Assembly: GCF_000378505.1 (NCBI RefSeq)
Contig: NZ_KB899991.1
Location: forward strand, 56,724 to 120,723
DNA: 64,000 nucleotides
From: Modicisalibacter luteus DSM 23508
Lineage (GTDB): Bacteria; Pseudomonadota; Gammaproteobacteria; Pseudomonadales; Halomonadaceae
Reading direction: 5' to 3'
The notes below the pieces were generated by a model. That model made no database searches and was not told the origin of the DNA. It saw only the letters and a program-made list of their open reading frames with translations. Made by a program: the position numbers and the translations under genes. Numbering within the stretch: the stretch's first letter is position 1; each line of letters begins with the position of its first letter. Positions 43,798 to 53,434 of this stretch are shown here, one piece after another.

Positions 43798-45050
43798 TGA
43801 AAGGCAAGTTGCTTCCCGCTTTCTTCGCCGCCGGGTTGACGCTGCTGCTGGGCGCCTCTGTCCTCGGCGTGCAGTTACAGTCCCAGGGCATCGACACGGT
43901 TGTAATGGTACACGGCCCTCTGACCTGGCTTGGCTTGTTCGCAGCTGCCGTGGTGGTGTTCGCTTATCAACTGATCAAGGGGCGCGTCCAGCGGGTGCGA
44001 GAAAAGGCACGGCAGGGCTCACGCTTTCGGTTGCCCGCGTTCCTGGAGAACCCCGCCCAGCGACGCTTGATGATTGCGCTGGCTATCGGTGCCTTATTGC
44101 TGTTTCCGTTTCTTGCCGAACGAAGCGCCATCGATATCGCCACCCTCACGCTGATCTACGTCATGCTGGGGCTGGGGCTTAATGTGGTGGTGGGGTTGGC
44201 CGGCCTTCTCGATCTCGGTTACGTGGGGTTCTATGCCGTCGGGGCGTATACCTACGCACTACTCAACAGCTATTTCGGTTTCAGCTTCTGGGAGGCGTTG
44301 CCCATTGCCGGTGGCATGACGGCGCTGTTCGGCTATCTGCTGGGTTTTCCCGTGCTACGTCTGCGTGGCGACTATCTGGCTATCGTGACGCTGGGATTCG
44401 GAGAAATCATCCGGATACTGCTCAACAACCTGACCGAGATTACCGGTGGGCCCAACGGCATTGCCCGGATCCCCGAACCTTCGCTATTCAACTTGCAGTT
44501 CGCTCGTCGAGCCGACGAGGGGTATACCTCGTTTCATGAGTTCTTCGGCATCGCCTACGATCCGACCCACAAGGTGATGTACTTGTACATCCTCTCACTC
44601 CTGTTCGCCCTGGCCGTGGCCTACATCATCTATCGTCTGATGCGCATGCCGATCGGCAGGGCCTGGGAGGCGCTGCGCGAGGATGACATCGCCTGCCGTT
44701 CGCTGGGGCTGAACCCCACGGCGGTCAAGTTATCTGCGTTTACAATCGGGGCGAGCTTCGCCGGGATAGCCGGGTCGATCTTTGCGGCGCGCCAAGGCTT
44801 CATCAGTCCGCTGTCGTTCACTTTCATCGAATCGGCCATCGTCCTGGCGATCGTCGTGCTCGGTGGAATGGGGTCGCAACTGGGCGTGATACTTGCGGCG
44901 ATCGCCATGACACTGCTGCCCGAAATCGCCCGTGAGTTCAACGAATACCGCATGCTGCTGTTCGGTCTGATCATGGTGCTCATGATGGTCTGGCGCCCGC
45001 AGGGGCTGCTGCCGCTCAAGCGTCCGCAGATGGAGTTGAAACGTGGCTGA
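43797..45050 (+). CDS. livM: Branched-chain amino acid ABC transporter permease LivM
   Basis: Second permease, 417 residues, with an N-terminal extension of about 100 residues containing two extra hydrophobic segments before the conserved core ([20 protein letters not shown]). The core shows [40 protein letters not shown] and the contact loop [16 protein letters not shown]. The start overlaps livH by one base and the end overlaps livG by 8 bp. Confidence 0.96.
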   Translation: MKGKLLPAFFAAGLTLLLGASVLGVQLQSQGIDTVVMVHGPLTWLGLFAAAVVVFAYQLIKGRVQRVREKARQGSRFRLPAFLENPAQRRLMIALAIGALLLFPFLAERSAIDIATLTLIYVMLGLGLNVVVGLAGLLDLGYVGFYAVGAYTYALLNSYFGFSFWEALPIAGGMTALFGYLLGFPVLRLRGDYLAIVTLGFGEIIRILLNNLTEITGGPNGIARIPEPSLFNLQFARRADEGYTSFHEFFGIAYDPTHKVMYLYILSLLFALAVAYIIYRLMRMPIGRAWEALREDDIACRSLGLNPTAVKLSAFTIGASFAGIAGSIFAARQGFISPLSFTFIESAIVLAIVVLGGMGSQLGVILAAIAMTLLPEIAREFNEYRMLLFGLIMVLMMVWRPQGLLPLKRPQMELKRG

Positions 45051-45813
45051 CACCCCTTTGCTTTCCGTACGTGATTTATCCATGCGGTTCGGCGGCCTGC
45101 TGGCGGTCGATCGGGTCAGCATGGATGTCGCTCCCCGCGAGGTAGTCTCGATCATCGGGCCCAACGGGGCCGGCAAGACCACCGTATTCAACTGCATTAG
45201 TGGTTTCTATCGTCCCACTGACGGAGAAGTCCTCTTCGAGAACAAGCCCATGCATCGGCTGCCGGGATTCAAGATTGCACGGGCGGGGATGGTGCGAACG
45301 TTTCAGAACGTTCGTCTGTTCAAGGAAATGACCGTCGTCGAGAATTTGCTGGTCGCCCAGCACATGCAGGCCGAGCGCAACCTGCTCAAGGGATTGCTGT
45401 TAACGCGAGGGTTCAGGCGCCGCGAGGCGGAATTGCTGGACCGTGCCGCCCATTGGTTGGAGCGGGTGGGGTTGATTGAGTTCGCAAACCGCGAAGCGGG
45501 CAATCTGGCCTACGGGCAGCAACGCCGCCTGGAAATTGCACGTTGTATGGTGACGCAGCCGAAGTTGCTGATGCTCGATGAACCTGCGGCGGGACTTAAC
45601 CCTAACGAGACGCACGATCTGGATCGTTTGATCGTGCAGCTCAAGGAAGAAGAAGGCATTACTGTGCTGCTGATCGAACACGACATGAGCCTCGTCATGG
45701 GAATATCCGATCGTATTTATGTGGTCAATCAGGGCAAGCCATTGGCTGATGGCACCCCGGAGGAGGTGCGTCGCAATCCCGAGGTGATTAAAGCCTATCT
45801 GGGGGAGGAGTAA
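45043..45813 (+). CDS. livG: Branched-chain amino acid ABC transporter ATPase LivG
   Basis: A 256-residue ATPase that powers uptake with LivF. Motifs: Walker [15 protein letters not shown] loop [13 protein letters not shown] signature in the variant [12 protein letters not shown], Walker [13 protein letters not shown], and H loop [12 protein letters not shown]. Overlap with livM and a 3-bp gap to livF show tight coupling. Confidence 0.97.
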   Translation: MADTPLLSVRDLSMRFGGLLAVDRVSMDVAPREVVSIIGPNGAGKTTVFNCISGFYRPTDGEVLFENKPMHRLPGFKIARAGMVRTFQNVRLFKEMTVVENLLVAQHMQAERNLLKGLLLTRGFRRREAELLDRAAHWLERVGLIEFANREAGNLAYGQQRRLEIARCMVTQPKLLMLDEPAAGLNPNETHDLDRLIVQLKEEEGITVLLIEHDMSLVMGISDRIYVVNQGKPLADGTPEEVRRNPEVIKAYLGEE

Positions 45814-45816
45814 CGC

Positions 45817-46524
45817 ATGGCGATGCTGGATGTCATCAACCTGACGACGCATTACGGCCCGATACAGGCCCTAGACGAGGTATCCCTGTCTGTCGGGCAT
45901 GGAGAAATCGTCACCCTGGTGGGCTCCAATGGGGCGGGTAAGACCACGCTGCTGATGTCCATCTGCGGTGACCCGAAGCCGACCAGGGGAACCATTCGCT
46001 TCGAGAACGAGGAAATCCAGGGGTTGCCGACCTCTCGAATCATGCGCTCGGGGTTATCAGTAGTGCCCGAAGGCCGGCGTATATTTACCGGCATGACCGT
46101 GGAAGAGAACCTGGCGATGGGAGGATATTACCGCGACAAGCATGAAATCGCCGAGAGTACCGAGTACGTGCTCGCATTGTTTCCACGACTCAAGGAACGC
46201 TACCACCAGCGAGGTGGCACCATGTCCGGAGGCGAGCAGCAGATGCTCGCCATCGGACGCGCCCTGATGAGCCGGCCACGCCTGTTATTGCTCGATGAGC
46301 CGTCGCTGGGGCTGGCGCCGATCGTCATTGCGCAAATTTTCGAAATAATCGAGAAGTTGCGCGACGAAGGTACGACCATCTTCCTCGTAGAACAAAATGC
46401 GCACCGTGCCTTGTCGATCGCCGACCGAGGCTATGTGCTCGAGCATGGTCGTGTTGTATTGGCCGACAGTGGTAAGGCGCTGCTAGCCAATGACGAAGTC
46501 AGGCGCGCATATCTGGGAGGGTAA
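45817..46524 (+). CDS. livF: Branched-chain amino acid ABC transporter ATPase LivF
   Basis: Second ATPase of the importer, 235 residues. Motifs: Walker A GSNGAGKTTLLMSI, signature MSGGEQQMLAIGRAL, Walker B LLLLDEPSLGLAP and H loop IFLVEQNAHRAL. GGAGGAG upstream of the ATG at 45817. Last gene of livKHMGF; after it come 260 bp with the fumarase promoter. Confidence 0.97.
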   Translation: MAMLDVINLTTHYGPIQALDEVSLSVGHGEIVTLVGSNGAGKTTLLMSICGDPKPTRGTIRFENEEIQGLPTSRIMRSGLSVVPEGRRIFTGMTVEENLAMGGYYRDKHEIAESTEYVLALFPRLKERYHQRGGTMSGGEQQMLAIGRALMSRPRLLLLDEPSLGLAPIVIAQIFEIIEKLRDEGTTIFLVEQNAHRALSIADRGYVLEHGRVVLADSGKALLANDEVRRAYLGG

Positions 46525-46676
46525 TACTGCCTTAAGCTACCGGAACAGTGGTATTCGTCTGTAAATTTACGCTTGCTTGCCGACTTTACAGAACAACCGG
46601 GGTATCCGGGTATCTTGGGCTAACTTCATTTATACCGTTATCTAGCACTAGGTTTTTCATTAAATACCAACGAAGC

Positions 46677-46705
46677 CTGTCGACAATCAATCAGTAAGGT
46701 ATAAT
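46677..46705 (+). promoter_or_regulatory. Sigma-70 type promoter for fumarase
   Basis: A perfect TATAAT (46700-46705) lies 80 bp before the fumarase start; the best -35 at 17-bp spacing is CTGTCG (46677-46682), a weak match. The gap 46525-46784 otherwise shows no ORF. Confidence 0.5.
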
Positions 46706-46784
46706 CCGGCGCCACTGGAAGCTCGCCATCGGCTGCCTGACCGGCCATGTCGCGTGTCCCGTTTTCTGCTAGGAGTTCCTGCCC

Positions 46785-48290
46785 ATGACCGTGATCCGCC
46801 AGGATGACTTGATCCAAAGCGTTGCCGACGCCCTGCAGTATATTTCGCACTACCACCCGAAGGATTTCATCGACGCGATGCATGCGGCATATCAGCGCGA
46901 GGAGAATCCGGCGGCACGTGATGCCATCGCCCAGATTCTGATTAACTCACGCATGTGTGCCATGGGGCATCGCCCGATCTGCCAAGACACCGGAATCGTG
47001 ACCGTGTTCGTGCATGTCGGAATGAATGTGCGTTGGGAGACCGAGATGAGCCTCGATGACATGGTCAATGAGGGCGTGCGTCGTGCTTACCAGCATCCCG
47101 ATAATGTGCTGCGTGCTTCGGTTCTGGCCGATCCTGACGGTAAACGTCAGAATACCAAGGACAACACGCCGGCGATAATCCATCACAAGCTCGTGCCCGG
47201 CGACAAGGTCGAAGTGCATGTGGCCGCCAAGGGCGGCGGCAGTGAAGCAAAATCGAAGTTTGCGATGCTCAATCCATCCGACAGCGTGGTTGATTGGGTG
47301 CTGGAGCAGTTGCCGAAAATGGGCGCCGGCTGGTGTCCGCCCGGCATGCTTGGTATCGGCATTGGTGGAACGGCGGAAAAGGCGATGGAAATCGCCAAGG
47401 AAGCCTTGCTCGATCCCATCGACATACAGGAGCTGCAGGCACGTGGCGCCAGCAATCGGGCCGAGGAGCTGCGCCTGGAACTGTTCGATAAGGTCAACAG
47501 GAGCGGTGTTGGCGCTCAGGGCCTGGGTGGGCTGACTACGGTGCTCGACATCAAGGTCAAGGATTATCCAACGCACGCCGCGAACAAACCGGTGGCTATC
47601 ATCCCCAATTGTGCGGCAACCCGTCACGTCCATTTTACGCTTGATGGTAGTGGTGCTGCCGAGCTGCCGGCGCCCAAGCTCGAGGACTGGCCGGAAATTA
47701 GCTGGGAAGTGGGGGATAACGTACGTCGTGTCAACCTCGACGAAGTCACTCCCGAGGAGGTTCAGACCTGGCAGCCCGGCGATACCGTGTTGCTGTCAGG
47801 CAAGCTGTTGACCGGACGTGATGCGGCACACAAGCGCATGGTCGACATGCTGGCCAAGGGGCAGGAACTTCCTGTCGACATGCAGGGGCGCTTCATCTAT
47901 TACGTTGGTCCGGTGGATCCGGTACGTGATGAAGTGGTGGGGCCAGCTGGCCCAACGACAGCGACTCGGATGGACAAGTTCACCCGGACGATGCTGGAGC
48001 AGACCGGCCTGTTAGGCATGGTCGGCAAGGCGGAACGTGGCCCGGTAGCGATCGAGGCAATTCGCGACAATAAGGCTGTTTATCTAATGGCCGTAGGTGG
48101 GGCTGCCTACCTGGTGGCGCAGGCCATCAAAAAGTCTCGCGTCGTTGGGTTCGAGGATCTGGGCATGGAAGCGATCTACGAATTCGAGATCGAGGACATG
48201 CCAGTCACCGTGGCGGTAGATAGTCGTGGCGAGTCAGTGCACCAGACTGGCCCGGCCAAATGGAAAGAGATTATCGCCGAGCGGGCCTGA
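46785..48290 (+). CDS. fumA: Class I fumarate hydratase (4Fe-4S)
   Basis: TCA-cycle enzyme interconverting fumarate and malate with an oxygen-sensitive 4Fe-4S cluster. The 501-residue protein has the alpha domain (RPICQDTGIVTVFVHVG, first cluster cysteine; GGGSEAKSKFAML) and the beta domain (GRFIYYVGPVDP, GPTTATRMDKFTRTML) fused, and the further cysteines in GAGWCPPGMLGIGIGG and IPNCAATRH. Pseudomonas-type single-chain length. GAGT/AGGAG precedes the ATG. A strong terminator follows. Confidence 0.95.
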   Translation: MTVIRQDDLIQSVADALQYISHYHPKDFIDAMHAAYQREENPAARDAIAQILINSRMCAMGHRPICQDTGIVTVFVHVGMNVRWETEMSLDDMVNEGVRRAYQHPDNVLRASVLADPDGKRQNTKDNTPAIIHHKLVPGDKVEVHVAAKGGGSEAKSKFAMLNPSDSVVDWVLEQLPKMGAGWCPPGMLGIGIGGTAEKAMEIAKEALLDPIDIQELQARGASNRAEELRLELFDKVNRSGVGAQGLGGLTTVLDIKVKDYPTHAANKPVAIIPNCAATRHVHFTLDGSGAAELPAPKLEDWPEISWEVGDNVRRVNLDEVTPEEVQTWQPGDTVLLSGKLLTGRDAAHKRMVDMLAKGQELPVDMQGRFIYYVGPVDPVRDEVVGPAGPTTATRMDKFTRTMLEQTGLLGMVGKAERGPVAIEAIRDNKAVYLMAVGGAAYLVAQAIKKSRVVGFEDLGMEAIYEFEIEDMPVTVAVDSRGESVHQTGPAKWKEIIAERA

Positions 48291-48324
48291 TAGGGTAGGC
48301 TTTAGCTGCTCGCAGGTCGTACGG

Positions 48325-48356
48325 CACGGCCCCGCCTCAGGTGGGGCCGTGTTATT
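48325..48356 (+). terminator. Rho-independent terminator after fumarase
   Basis: A 9-bp stem CACGGCCCC/GGGGCCGTG (48325-48333 and 48343-48351) with a 9-base loop, followed by TTATT. It lies 35 bp after the fumarase stop. Confidence 0.8.
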
Positions 48357-48410
48357 AGGTAACCTGCGAGTTTCGAGGTACCTTGGTGTGCCATTGCAAA
48401 AGGAGCCGCA

Positions 48411-49829
48411 ATGACATCCTGGCTTGTGGGACTCGGCGTTTTCCTCTTCCATCTTGGGGGGGCCATTTCCGCTGTCCTGGCGCTCATGTCCAGCCGCACG
48501 TCGCAAGGGGCGGTGGCATGGATCATTTCACTGTTGACCTTTCCGTATCTAGCCTTGCCGGCATATTGGATCTTCGGCAGGCCGCGTTTCTACGGTTATG
48601 TCTCGGCGCGTGGTGAGCACGATACCGCGCTGCGTCGGGTGTTGGAGCGCTACCGGCCCTTGATCGCGCCCTATCTCGCAGATTCGCGACGAGGAAACGT
48701 ACGGGCCGTCGAGCGGCTGGCGATGATGCCGATGACTAGCGGCAACCGAGCGGAATTGCTGATCGATGGTGACGCCACCTTCGACAGCCTGTTTCATGGC
48801 ATCGCTCAAGCCAAAGAATACATTCTCATCCAATTCTTCATCGTGCGACGCGACCGTCTGGGGAACGAACTCAAGGACCGGCTGATACGGCAGGCTGAGC
48901 GCGGCGTCCGCATCTACTTCCTGTTTGACGAGATAGGCTGCCGGGGGCTGAGCGACGGCTATCTGCAAGACCTGCGCCAAGCAGGCATCGAAGCCAGGCC
49001 GTTCAATTCCTCGCGAGGGATACGTCACCGCTTCCAGCTCAATTTCCGCAATCATCGCAAGGTGATGGTTGTTGATGGCCAGTATGGTTGGACCGGCGGG
49101 CTCAATGCGGGTGTGGAATACCTTGGAGAAGATCCGCGTCACGGACCTTGGCGCGATACCCATCTCAAACTCTCCGGGCCCAGCGTGCTCGGATTACAGG
49201 AAGCGTTCTGGGAGGACTGGTACTGGGCCGCCGGAAAGGTATTGGCCTTGAACTGGAAGCCTCAGGTTACCTGCACAGAATGTCAGAATGTCATCATTGT
49301 GCCTTCAGGGCCGGCAGATCCGCAGGAGACGGCAAGCTTACTGATCCAACATGCCATTCATAGTGCCCAACGTCGATTTTGGGTGACAAGCCCGTATTTC
49401 GTACCCGATCAGGGAGTGCAGGATGCCTTGCGCCTGGCGGCGCTGCGAGGGGTTGATGTCCGAGTCATGATTCCCGAGCGCCCCGACCATTTGCTGGTTT
49501 TCCTATCGGCGTTCTCGTTCTTGCCGGATATGGTGCGTGCTGGAGTCAGAATATACCGTTATCAACCGGGTTTTCTTCATCAGAAGGTTATCCTGATAGA
49601 TGGGCATAGTGCAGCTGTTGGCACGGTTAATTTGGATAATCGCTCATTTAGACTCAACTTCGAACTCACGGCCTTTATACCGGACCGCGGTTTCGCCGCT
49701 GAAGTAGAAGCCATGCTTGAAGAAGATTTAACGCGCTGCCGCGAAGTTACCCTGGAGGAACTGGAGCAGCGCCCCTTGTGGCGCAAGCTAGTGTCGCGTG
49801 CTGCTTATCTGATGGCTCCAGTACAGTAG
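48411..49829 (+). CDS. cls: Cardiolipin synthase
   Basis: Inner-membrane phospholipase D-type enzyme that makes cardiolipin from two phosphatidylglycerols. The 472-residue protein has two N-terminal membrane segments (VGLGVFLFHLGGAISAVLAL; VAWIISLLTFPYLALPAYW) and two HKD motifs: NHRKVMVVDGQYGWTGG and LHQKVILIDGHSAAVGTVN, in which the second reads H-x-K-x4-D as required. AAAGGAG precedes the ATG. Cardiolipin rises with salinity in Halomonas-type bacteria, so the gene fits a salt-adapted envelope. Confidence 0.93.
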   Translation: MTSWLVGLGVFLFHLGGAISAVLALMSSRTSQGAVAWIISLLTFPYLALPAYWIFGRPRFYGYVSARGEHDTALRRVLERYRPLIAPYLADSRRGNVRAVERLAMMPMTSGNRAELLIDGDATFDSLFHGIAQAKEYILIQFFIVRRDRLGNELKDRLIRQAERGVRIYFLFDEIGCRGLSDGYLQDLRQAGIEARPFNSSRGIRHRFQLNFRNHRKVMVVDGQYGWTGGLNAGVEYLGEDPRHGPWRDTHLKLSGPSVLGLQEAFWEDWYWAAGKVLALNWKPQVTCTECQNVIIVPSGPADPQETASLLIQHAIHSAQRRFWVTSPYFVPDQGVQDALRLAALRGVDVRVMIPERPDHLLVFLSAFSFLPDMVRAGVRIYRYQPGFLHQKVILIDGHSAAVGTVNLDNRSFRLNFELTAFIPDRGFAAEVEAMLEEDLTRCREVTLEELEQRPLWRKLVSRAAYLMAPVQ

Positions 49830-49958
49830 GCGTTAATAACGTCATGTTTTTCAGAAATCTCGACATGCCCGTGGTGGGGTAGAAGCTAGCAAGGTAAACT
49901 TTTGTTTTCGTTGCCGGCATACGCCGGCTCGGCTGTCAACTAAGGTACCGGAGTCGCG

Positions 49959-50876
49959 GTGAACCTTGAAACCAAATGGCTGGAGGATTTTGTGGCTCTA
50001 GCCAACACGCGTAGTTTTTCCGCCTCGGCGCGCCAGCGCCATGTTACCCAACCAGCGTTCAGTCGCCGGATCCGCTCTCTGGAGCAAGCGGTAGGCAAGA
50101 CGCTCGTCGATCGATCGACTACGCCCGTGGGGCTGACACCGGAAGGGCAGCTGTTTCTGGTGACGGCACGCAACCTGGTCGAGCAACTCAATGAATGTTT
50201 GGGGCATTTACGGGGCTTGTCGATGGCCAATGAGGCCTTGGATATCGTTGCTGCGCACTCATTGGCCCTGGCTTTCTATCCCCGCTGGATTTCCCGTTTG
50301 CAGAAAGGGGTGGGGGAGTTACCCACGCGCCTGGTAGCTATGAATGTGGGGGACGCCATTCATGTGCTGCGAGAGGGTAACTGTGATCTGATGCTCGGCT
50401 ACCATGATCCATATGCCACCATGCAACTCGATGCCGAAGTCTTCCCGTCATTCTCTATTGGCAATGCCAAGATGATTCCTGTCTGCTTGGCGGACCCCGA
50501 TGGGTTGCCTTGCTTTCCGTTGTCCGGCAATGATTCCATCCCGTTTCTTTCCTATACCCAAGGCGCTTTCTTGGGGCGTAGTGTTCGCATGATGCTCAAG
50601 AACGACCCATTACGTCTGCGTCTAAAGACGGTCTACGAAACTGCCATGGCAGAGGGTTTGAAAGGTATGGCACTGCAAGGGGTCGGAATGGCATGGATTC
50701 CCGACTTTTGCATACGGGAGGAGCTGACAAGCGGACGTCTGGTTCGTGCTGGCGATACCCAGTGGGACATACCTCTCGAAGTGCGATTGTACCGTTGCTC
50801 GCTGGTACATAAGCCTGGCGTGGAACGCCTGTGGCGACAGATGATGAAGTTGCCTCGGGATTTCCTGCAAGCGTAA
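49959..50876 (+). CDS. LysR-type regulator, HypT/YjiE-like
   Basis: A 305-residue regulator starting at GTG 49959. The N-terminal block LETKWLEDFVALANTRSFSA, VTQPAFSRRIRSLEQAVGK and the effector domain (AAHSLALAFYPRWIS, VGDAIHVLREGNCDLML, GVGMAWIPDFCI) resemble E. coli HypT, a hypochlorite sensor activated by methionine oxidation. Several methionines occur in the effector domain. Name not assigned because the similarity is judged by eye. It lies between cls and the convergent NadM-Nudix gene. Confidence 0.8.
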   Translation: MNLETKWLEDFVALANTRSFSASARQRHVTQPAFSRRIRSLEQAVGKTLVDRSTTPVGLTPEGQLFLVTARNLVEQLNECLGHLRGLSMANEALDIVAAHSLALAFYPRWISRLQKGVGELPTRLVAMNVGDAIHVLREGNCDLMLGYHDPYATMQLDAEVFPSFSIGNAKMIPVCLADPDGLPCFPLSGNDSIPFLSYTQGAFLGRSVRMMLKNDPLRLRLKTVYETAMAEGLKGMALQGVGMAWIPDFCIREELTSGRLVRAGDTQWDIPLEVRLYRCSLVHKPGVERLWRQMMKLPRDFLQA

Positions 50877-50888
50877 ACCCGCTGTTCG

Positions 50889-52019
50889 TTAAGGTGTGGC
50901 CCAGCCTGCGGGAAGCCCTAGGAAATTCTGAATGATGAAGAAATGGTCCTCGAACAGCGTTTCGGGCTCGAGGTCCGCCAACGCTACCCATTGTGCCGTA
51001 TCGCCTCCTTTGGCCGGTTTGAGCTTGGGCAGTTGCTGCTCGGGGCGAAGAGCAAAGTAGAACGCTTCGGCGAGAGAACGGCCACGCCAGCTTCGATGCG
51101 GCTCGTCGAAAAGACGCCGTTCACGCAGTGAACCCTTGAGTACCGGCTCTGGCACCTTCAGCCGGACACGCTCGCGTAACTCGCGCAGGCAGGCATCGAG
51201 CAGCCGTTCATGCGAATTAATGAACCCGCCGGGCAGCGCGAAAAGCCCTTTGCCAGGAGCGGCCTTTCGCTTGACGAGTAATACGTGCCCCGATTGGACG
51301 ACGACGGCATTTACGGTTACGAATATGGGTGGGTAAGGCGCCTGTGCCCAGGCCCGCCGGTACTGCTCGACAAGGTTCTGCTCTTCCAGTAGCTGTTGAC
51401 CGGCCGATGACTGACGGAACGCCGTAAGCGCTTGGTGAACCTTCTGGGGCAGATGATGTTCGGCGCCGGTGGCCAAGTAATCTGTAGCTGAAAAACTGGA
51501 ATGGAAAAGGCGTTCGCGAATCTGACTGGCTGATATGCCATCAACCAGCGGGACACTGACGGATTCCCATTGCGGGAAGAGACTCAAGTAATAGCTCGAC
51601 TGGCCACGGCTGGCACCAATCAGGCCGATACGGGGCAGTTTTCCCTGGCTGGGTCGGGCTATGTCTCTTACCTTGCGTTGTACGTCCCGTACCCAGACAT
51701 CATCATTATAAAGCGCATCTAGCAGGGGTTCGATCTCAAGCCGATGGTTGTCTCGCGCATCGAAGCAGCTGCGCAGCATGTCTCTACGCTCTTCGAATCG
51801 CCAAGGGTTACGTAGCGATCTTGCCTGCCAGGCCGAGCCGATCAGCACAATGACTTGTCGGGCGCGCTTGATGGCTTCGTGTATTACGGCCAGATGTCCC
51901 AGATGAGGTGGCTGGAAACGGCCAATAAAGACCAGGCAGTCGAAATCAAAGCTTGTTTCGGGCATATGAGCGTCGGGCTGGGTGGCGGCACGCATAGGTG
52001 AAATGGCGTGGGCCGACAT
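50889..52019 (-). CDS. Bifunctional NMN adenylyltransferase / Nudix hydrolase (NadM-Nudix type)
   Basis: A 376-residue fusion. The N-terminal half is a nicotinamide mononucleotide adenylyltransferase: VFIGRFQPPHLGHLAV (HxGH) and DGISASQIRERLF (ISxSxxR). The C-terminal half is a Nudix domain, GGFINSHERLLDACLREL; the Nudix box is degenerate, with RELRERVRLKV lacking one metal-binding glutamate and the glycine of the consensus. The enzyme makes NAD from NMN, while the Nudix part may act on ADP-ribose or dinucleotides. Start is uncertain: ATG 52019 is taken, 51965 also fits the first conserved strand. Divergent from a YihY-type gene with 124 bp. Confidence 0.88.
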   Translation of the reverse strand: MSAHAISPMRAATQPDAHMPETSFDFDCLVFIGRFQPPHLGHLAVIHEAIKRARQVIVLIGSAWQARSLRNPWRFEERRDMLRSCFDARDNHRLEIEPLLDALYNDDVWVRDVQRKVRDIARPSQGKLPRIGLIGASRGQSSYYLSLFPQWESVSVPLVDGISASQIRERLFHSSFSATDYLATGAEHHLPQKVHQALTAFRQSSAGQQLLEEQNLVEQYRRAWAQAPYPPIFVTVNAVVVQSGHVLLVKRKAAPGKGLFALPGGFINSHERLLDACLRELRERVRLKVPEPVLKGSLRERRLFDEPHRSWRGRSLAEAFYFALRPEQQLPKLKPAKGGDTAQWVALADLEPETLFEDHFFIIQNFLGLPAGWATP

Positions 52020-52143
52020 TATGGTCGCAGGGTTGCTGCCCTGCAAGGAAACAGGCAGAGTCCGGCATCGATTATTTCTTATATAACATGGGCATGCCCA
52101 ATTGGTTATGCTGATATCGAAGGCGCGTTCGGGAGGAAGATGA

Positions 52144-53070
52144 GTGCTCAAGAAGACTGCACTGAATTGGTACCGGATCGTCCTTAATGCCGTCCAGTTG
52201 TGGCTGGAACACAACGCATTCAGTTATGCGGGTTCCTTGGCCTTTTACACGCTGTTCTCGCTCGCGCCGACGGTAATCATTGCAGTGACTGTCATAGGTG
52301 TCGTATTTGGCGAGGAGGCGGCACAAGGGGAGATCGTCACACAACTACAGGATGCCATTGGCTCTGATGCTGCCCAAGCCATAGAACAGGCTGTCATTCA
52401 ATCGCGTATCGAAACATCGGGTCTGTTGCCGACCTTGATAGGGGTGGGGGCGTTGCTGATTGGTGCGACCACGGTATTCGCGCAGATGCAGTTCTCCCTC
52501 AATACGATATGGGGCGTAACGTCCAACCCGGACAGGAATAGCTTACTGACATTTGTAAAGACTCGTCTGTTATCCCTGGCGGTGGTTCTGGCCATTGGTT
52601 TTGTCCTGTTGGTTACGCTGATCCTGGGCATTGTTCTGAGAGCCGCGTTCGTTTTTGCCAGCACCTGGCTTCCAGCAGGTGAGTTTTTGCTTAGCAGCGC
52701 GGAATCCTTGCTTACGTTGTTGATGATCACGGCGTTTTTTGCCGCATTGTTCAAGATCCTCCCTGATGTCGTTATCGGCTGGCGTGACGTGGTAATCGGC
52801 TCCATTGTCACTGCAGTGCTTTTCTCCATAGGTCGCTATGCCATTGCTGCCTATCTGGCGTATACGGCCACGGCATCGACTTACGGGGCAGCGGGGTCTG
52901 TCGTTCTGATACTCCTCTGGGTTTATTACTCTTCGCTGATCGTGCTGTTCGGAGCGGCACTGACCCGAACCCATCTGGAGGCTAGGGGGCGAGTTATTGT
53001 GCCTCGCAATAATGCGGTTCGCGTCCAGCGCCAAGTGATCGACCCCGAGCAGGAGTCAGGAGAAAACTAG
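52144..53070 (+). CDS. YihY/BrkB-family inner-membrane protein
   Basis: A 308-residue protein with six hydrophobic segments, once called ribonuclease BN by mistake. Family blocks: NAFSYAGSLAFYTLFSLAPT, a pore-like region with TVFAQMQFSLNTIWGV, LLSLAVVLAIGFVLLVTLIL and ASTYGAAGSVVLILLWVYYS, the last carrying the family signature. GTG start after GGGAGGAAG. Function in the family is unclear (export or membrane organisation). It is followed 91 bp later by acylphosphatase. Confidence 0.85.
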   Translation: MLKKTALNWYRIVLNAVQLWLEHNAFSYAGSLAFYTLFSLAPTVIIAVTVIGVVFGEEAAQGEIVTQLQDAIGSDAAQAIEQAVIQSRIETSGLLPTLIGVGALLIGATTVFAQMQFSLNTIWGVTSNPDRNSLLTFVKTRLLSLAVVLAIGFVLLVTLILGIVLRAAFVFASTWLPAGEFLLSSAESLLTLLMITAFFAALFKILPDVVIGWRDVVIGSIVTAVLFSIGRYAIAAYLAYTATASTYGAAGSVVLILLWVYYSSLIVLFGAALTRTHLEARGRVIVPRNNAVRVQRQVIDPEQESGEN

Positions 53071-53161
53071 ACACATATCCAATAAGCGCGACGAGTTTGG
53101 GGCGGGCGGATAAGAGTGCTAGAAAGTAAGTAGTGTCATTCACAGGGAAAGGTAGCTGACC

Positions 53162-53434
53162 ATGAGCAAGTGCTGTGTTCGAGCGCTGGTTTCCGGGAAG
53201 GTCCAAGGGGTGTTTTATCGCCGTGCCACCCAGGAGCAGGCGCTACGCGCGGGAGTGACCGGTTATGCCAGCAATCTGCCTGACGGGAGTGTTGAGGTGA
53301 TCCTGTGCGGTGAAGGCGAGGCAGTCAATTCGGTCATCAAGTGGCTGTGGAACGGGCCACCCAATGCCAAGGTGACCCATGTCGAGCTCGAAGGCGCCGA
53401 ATGGCGCAATTACGATGCCTTTGTCGTGTCCTGA
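53162..53434 (+). CDS. acyP: Acylphosphatase
   Basis: A 90-residue enzyme that hydrolyses acyl phosphates. Catalytic arginine in SGKVQGVFYRRATQEQA and asparagine in GVTGYASNLPDGSVEVI, both conserved. AGGTAG-type site upstream of the ATG at 53162. It overlaps the convergent nucleoside hydrolase gene by 25 bp at the 3' ends. Confidence 0.95.
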   Translation: MSKCCVRALVSGKVQGVFYRRATQEQALRAGVTGYASNLPDGSVEVILCGEGEAVNSVIKWLWNGPPNAKVTHVELEGAEWRNYDAFVVS

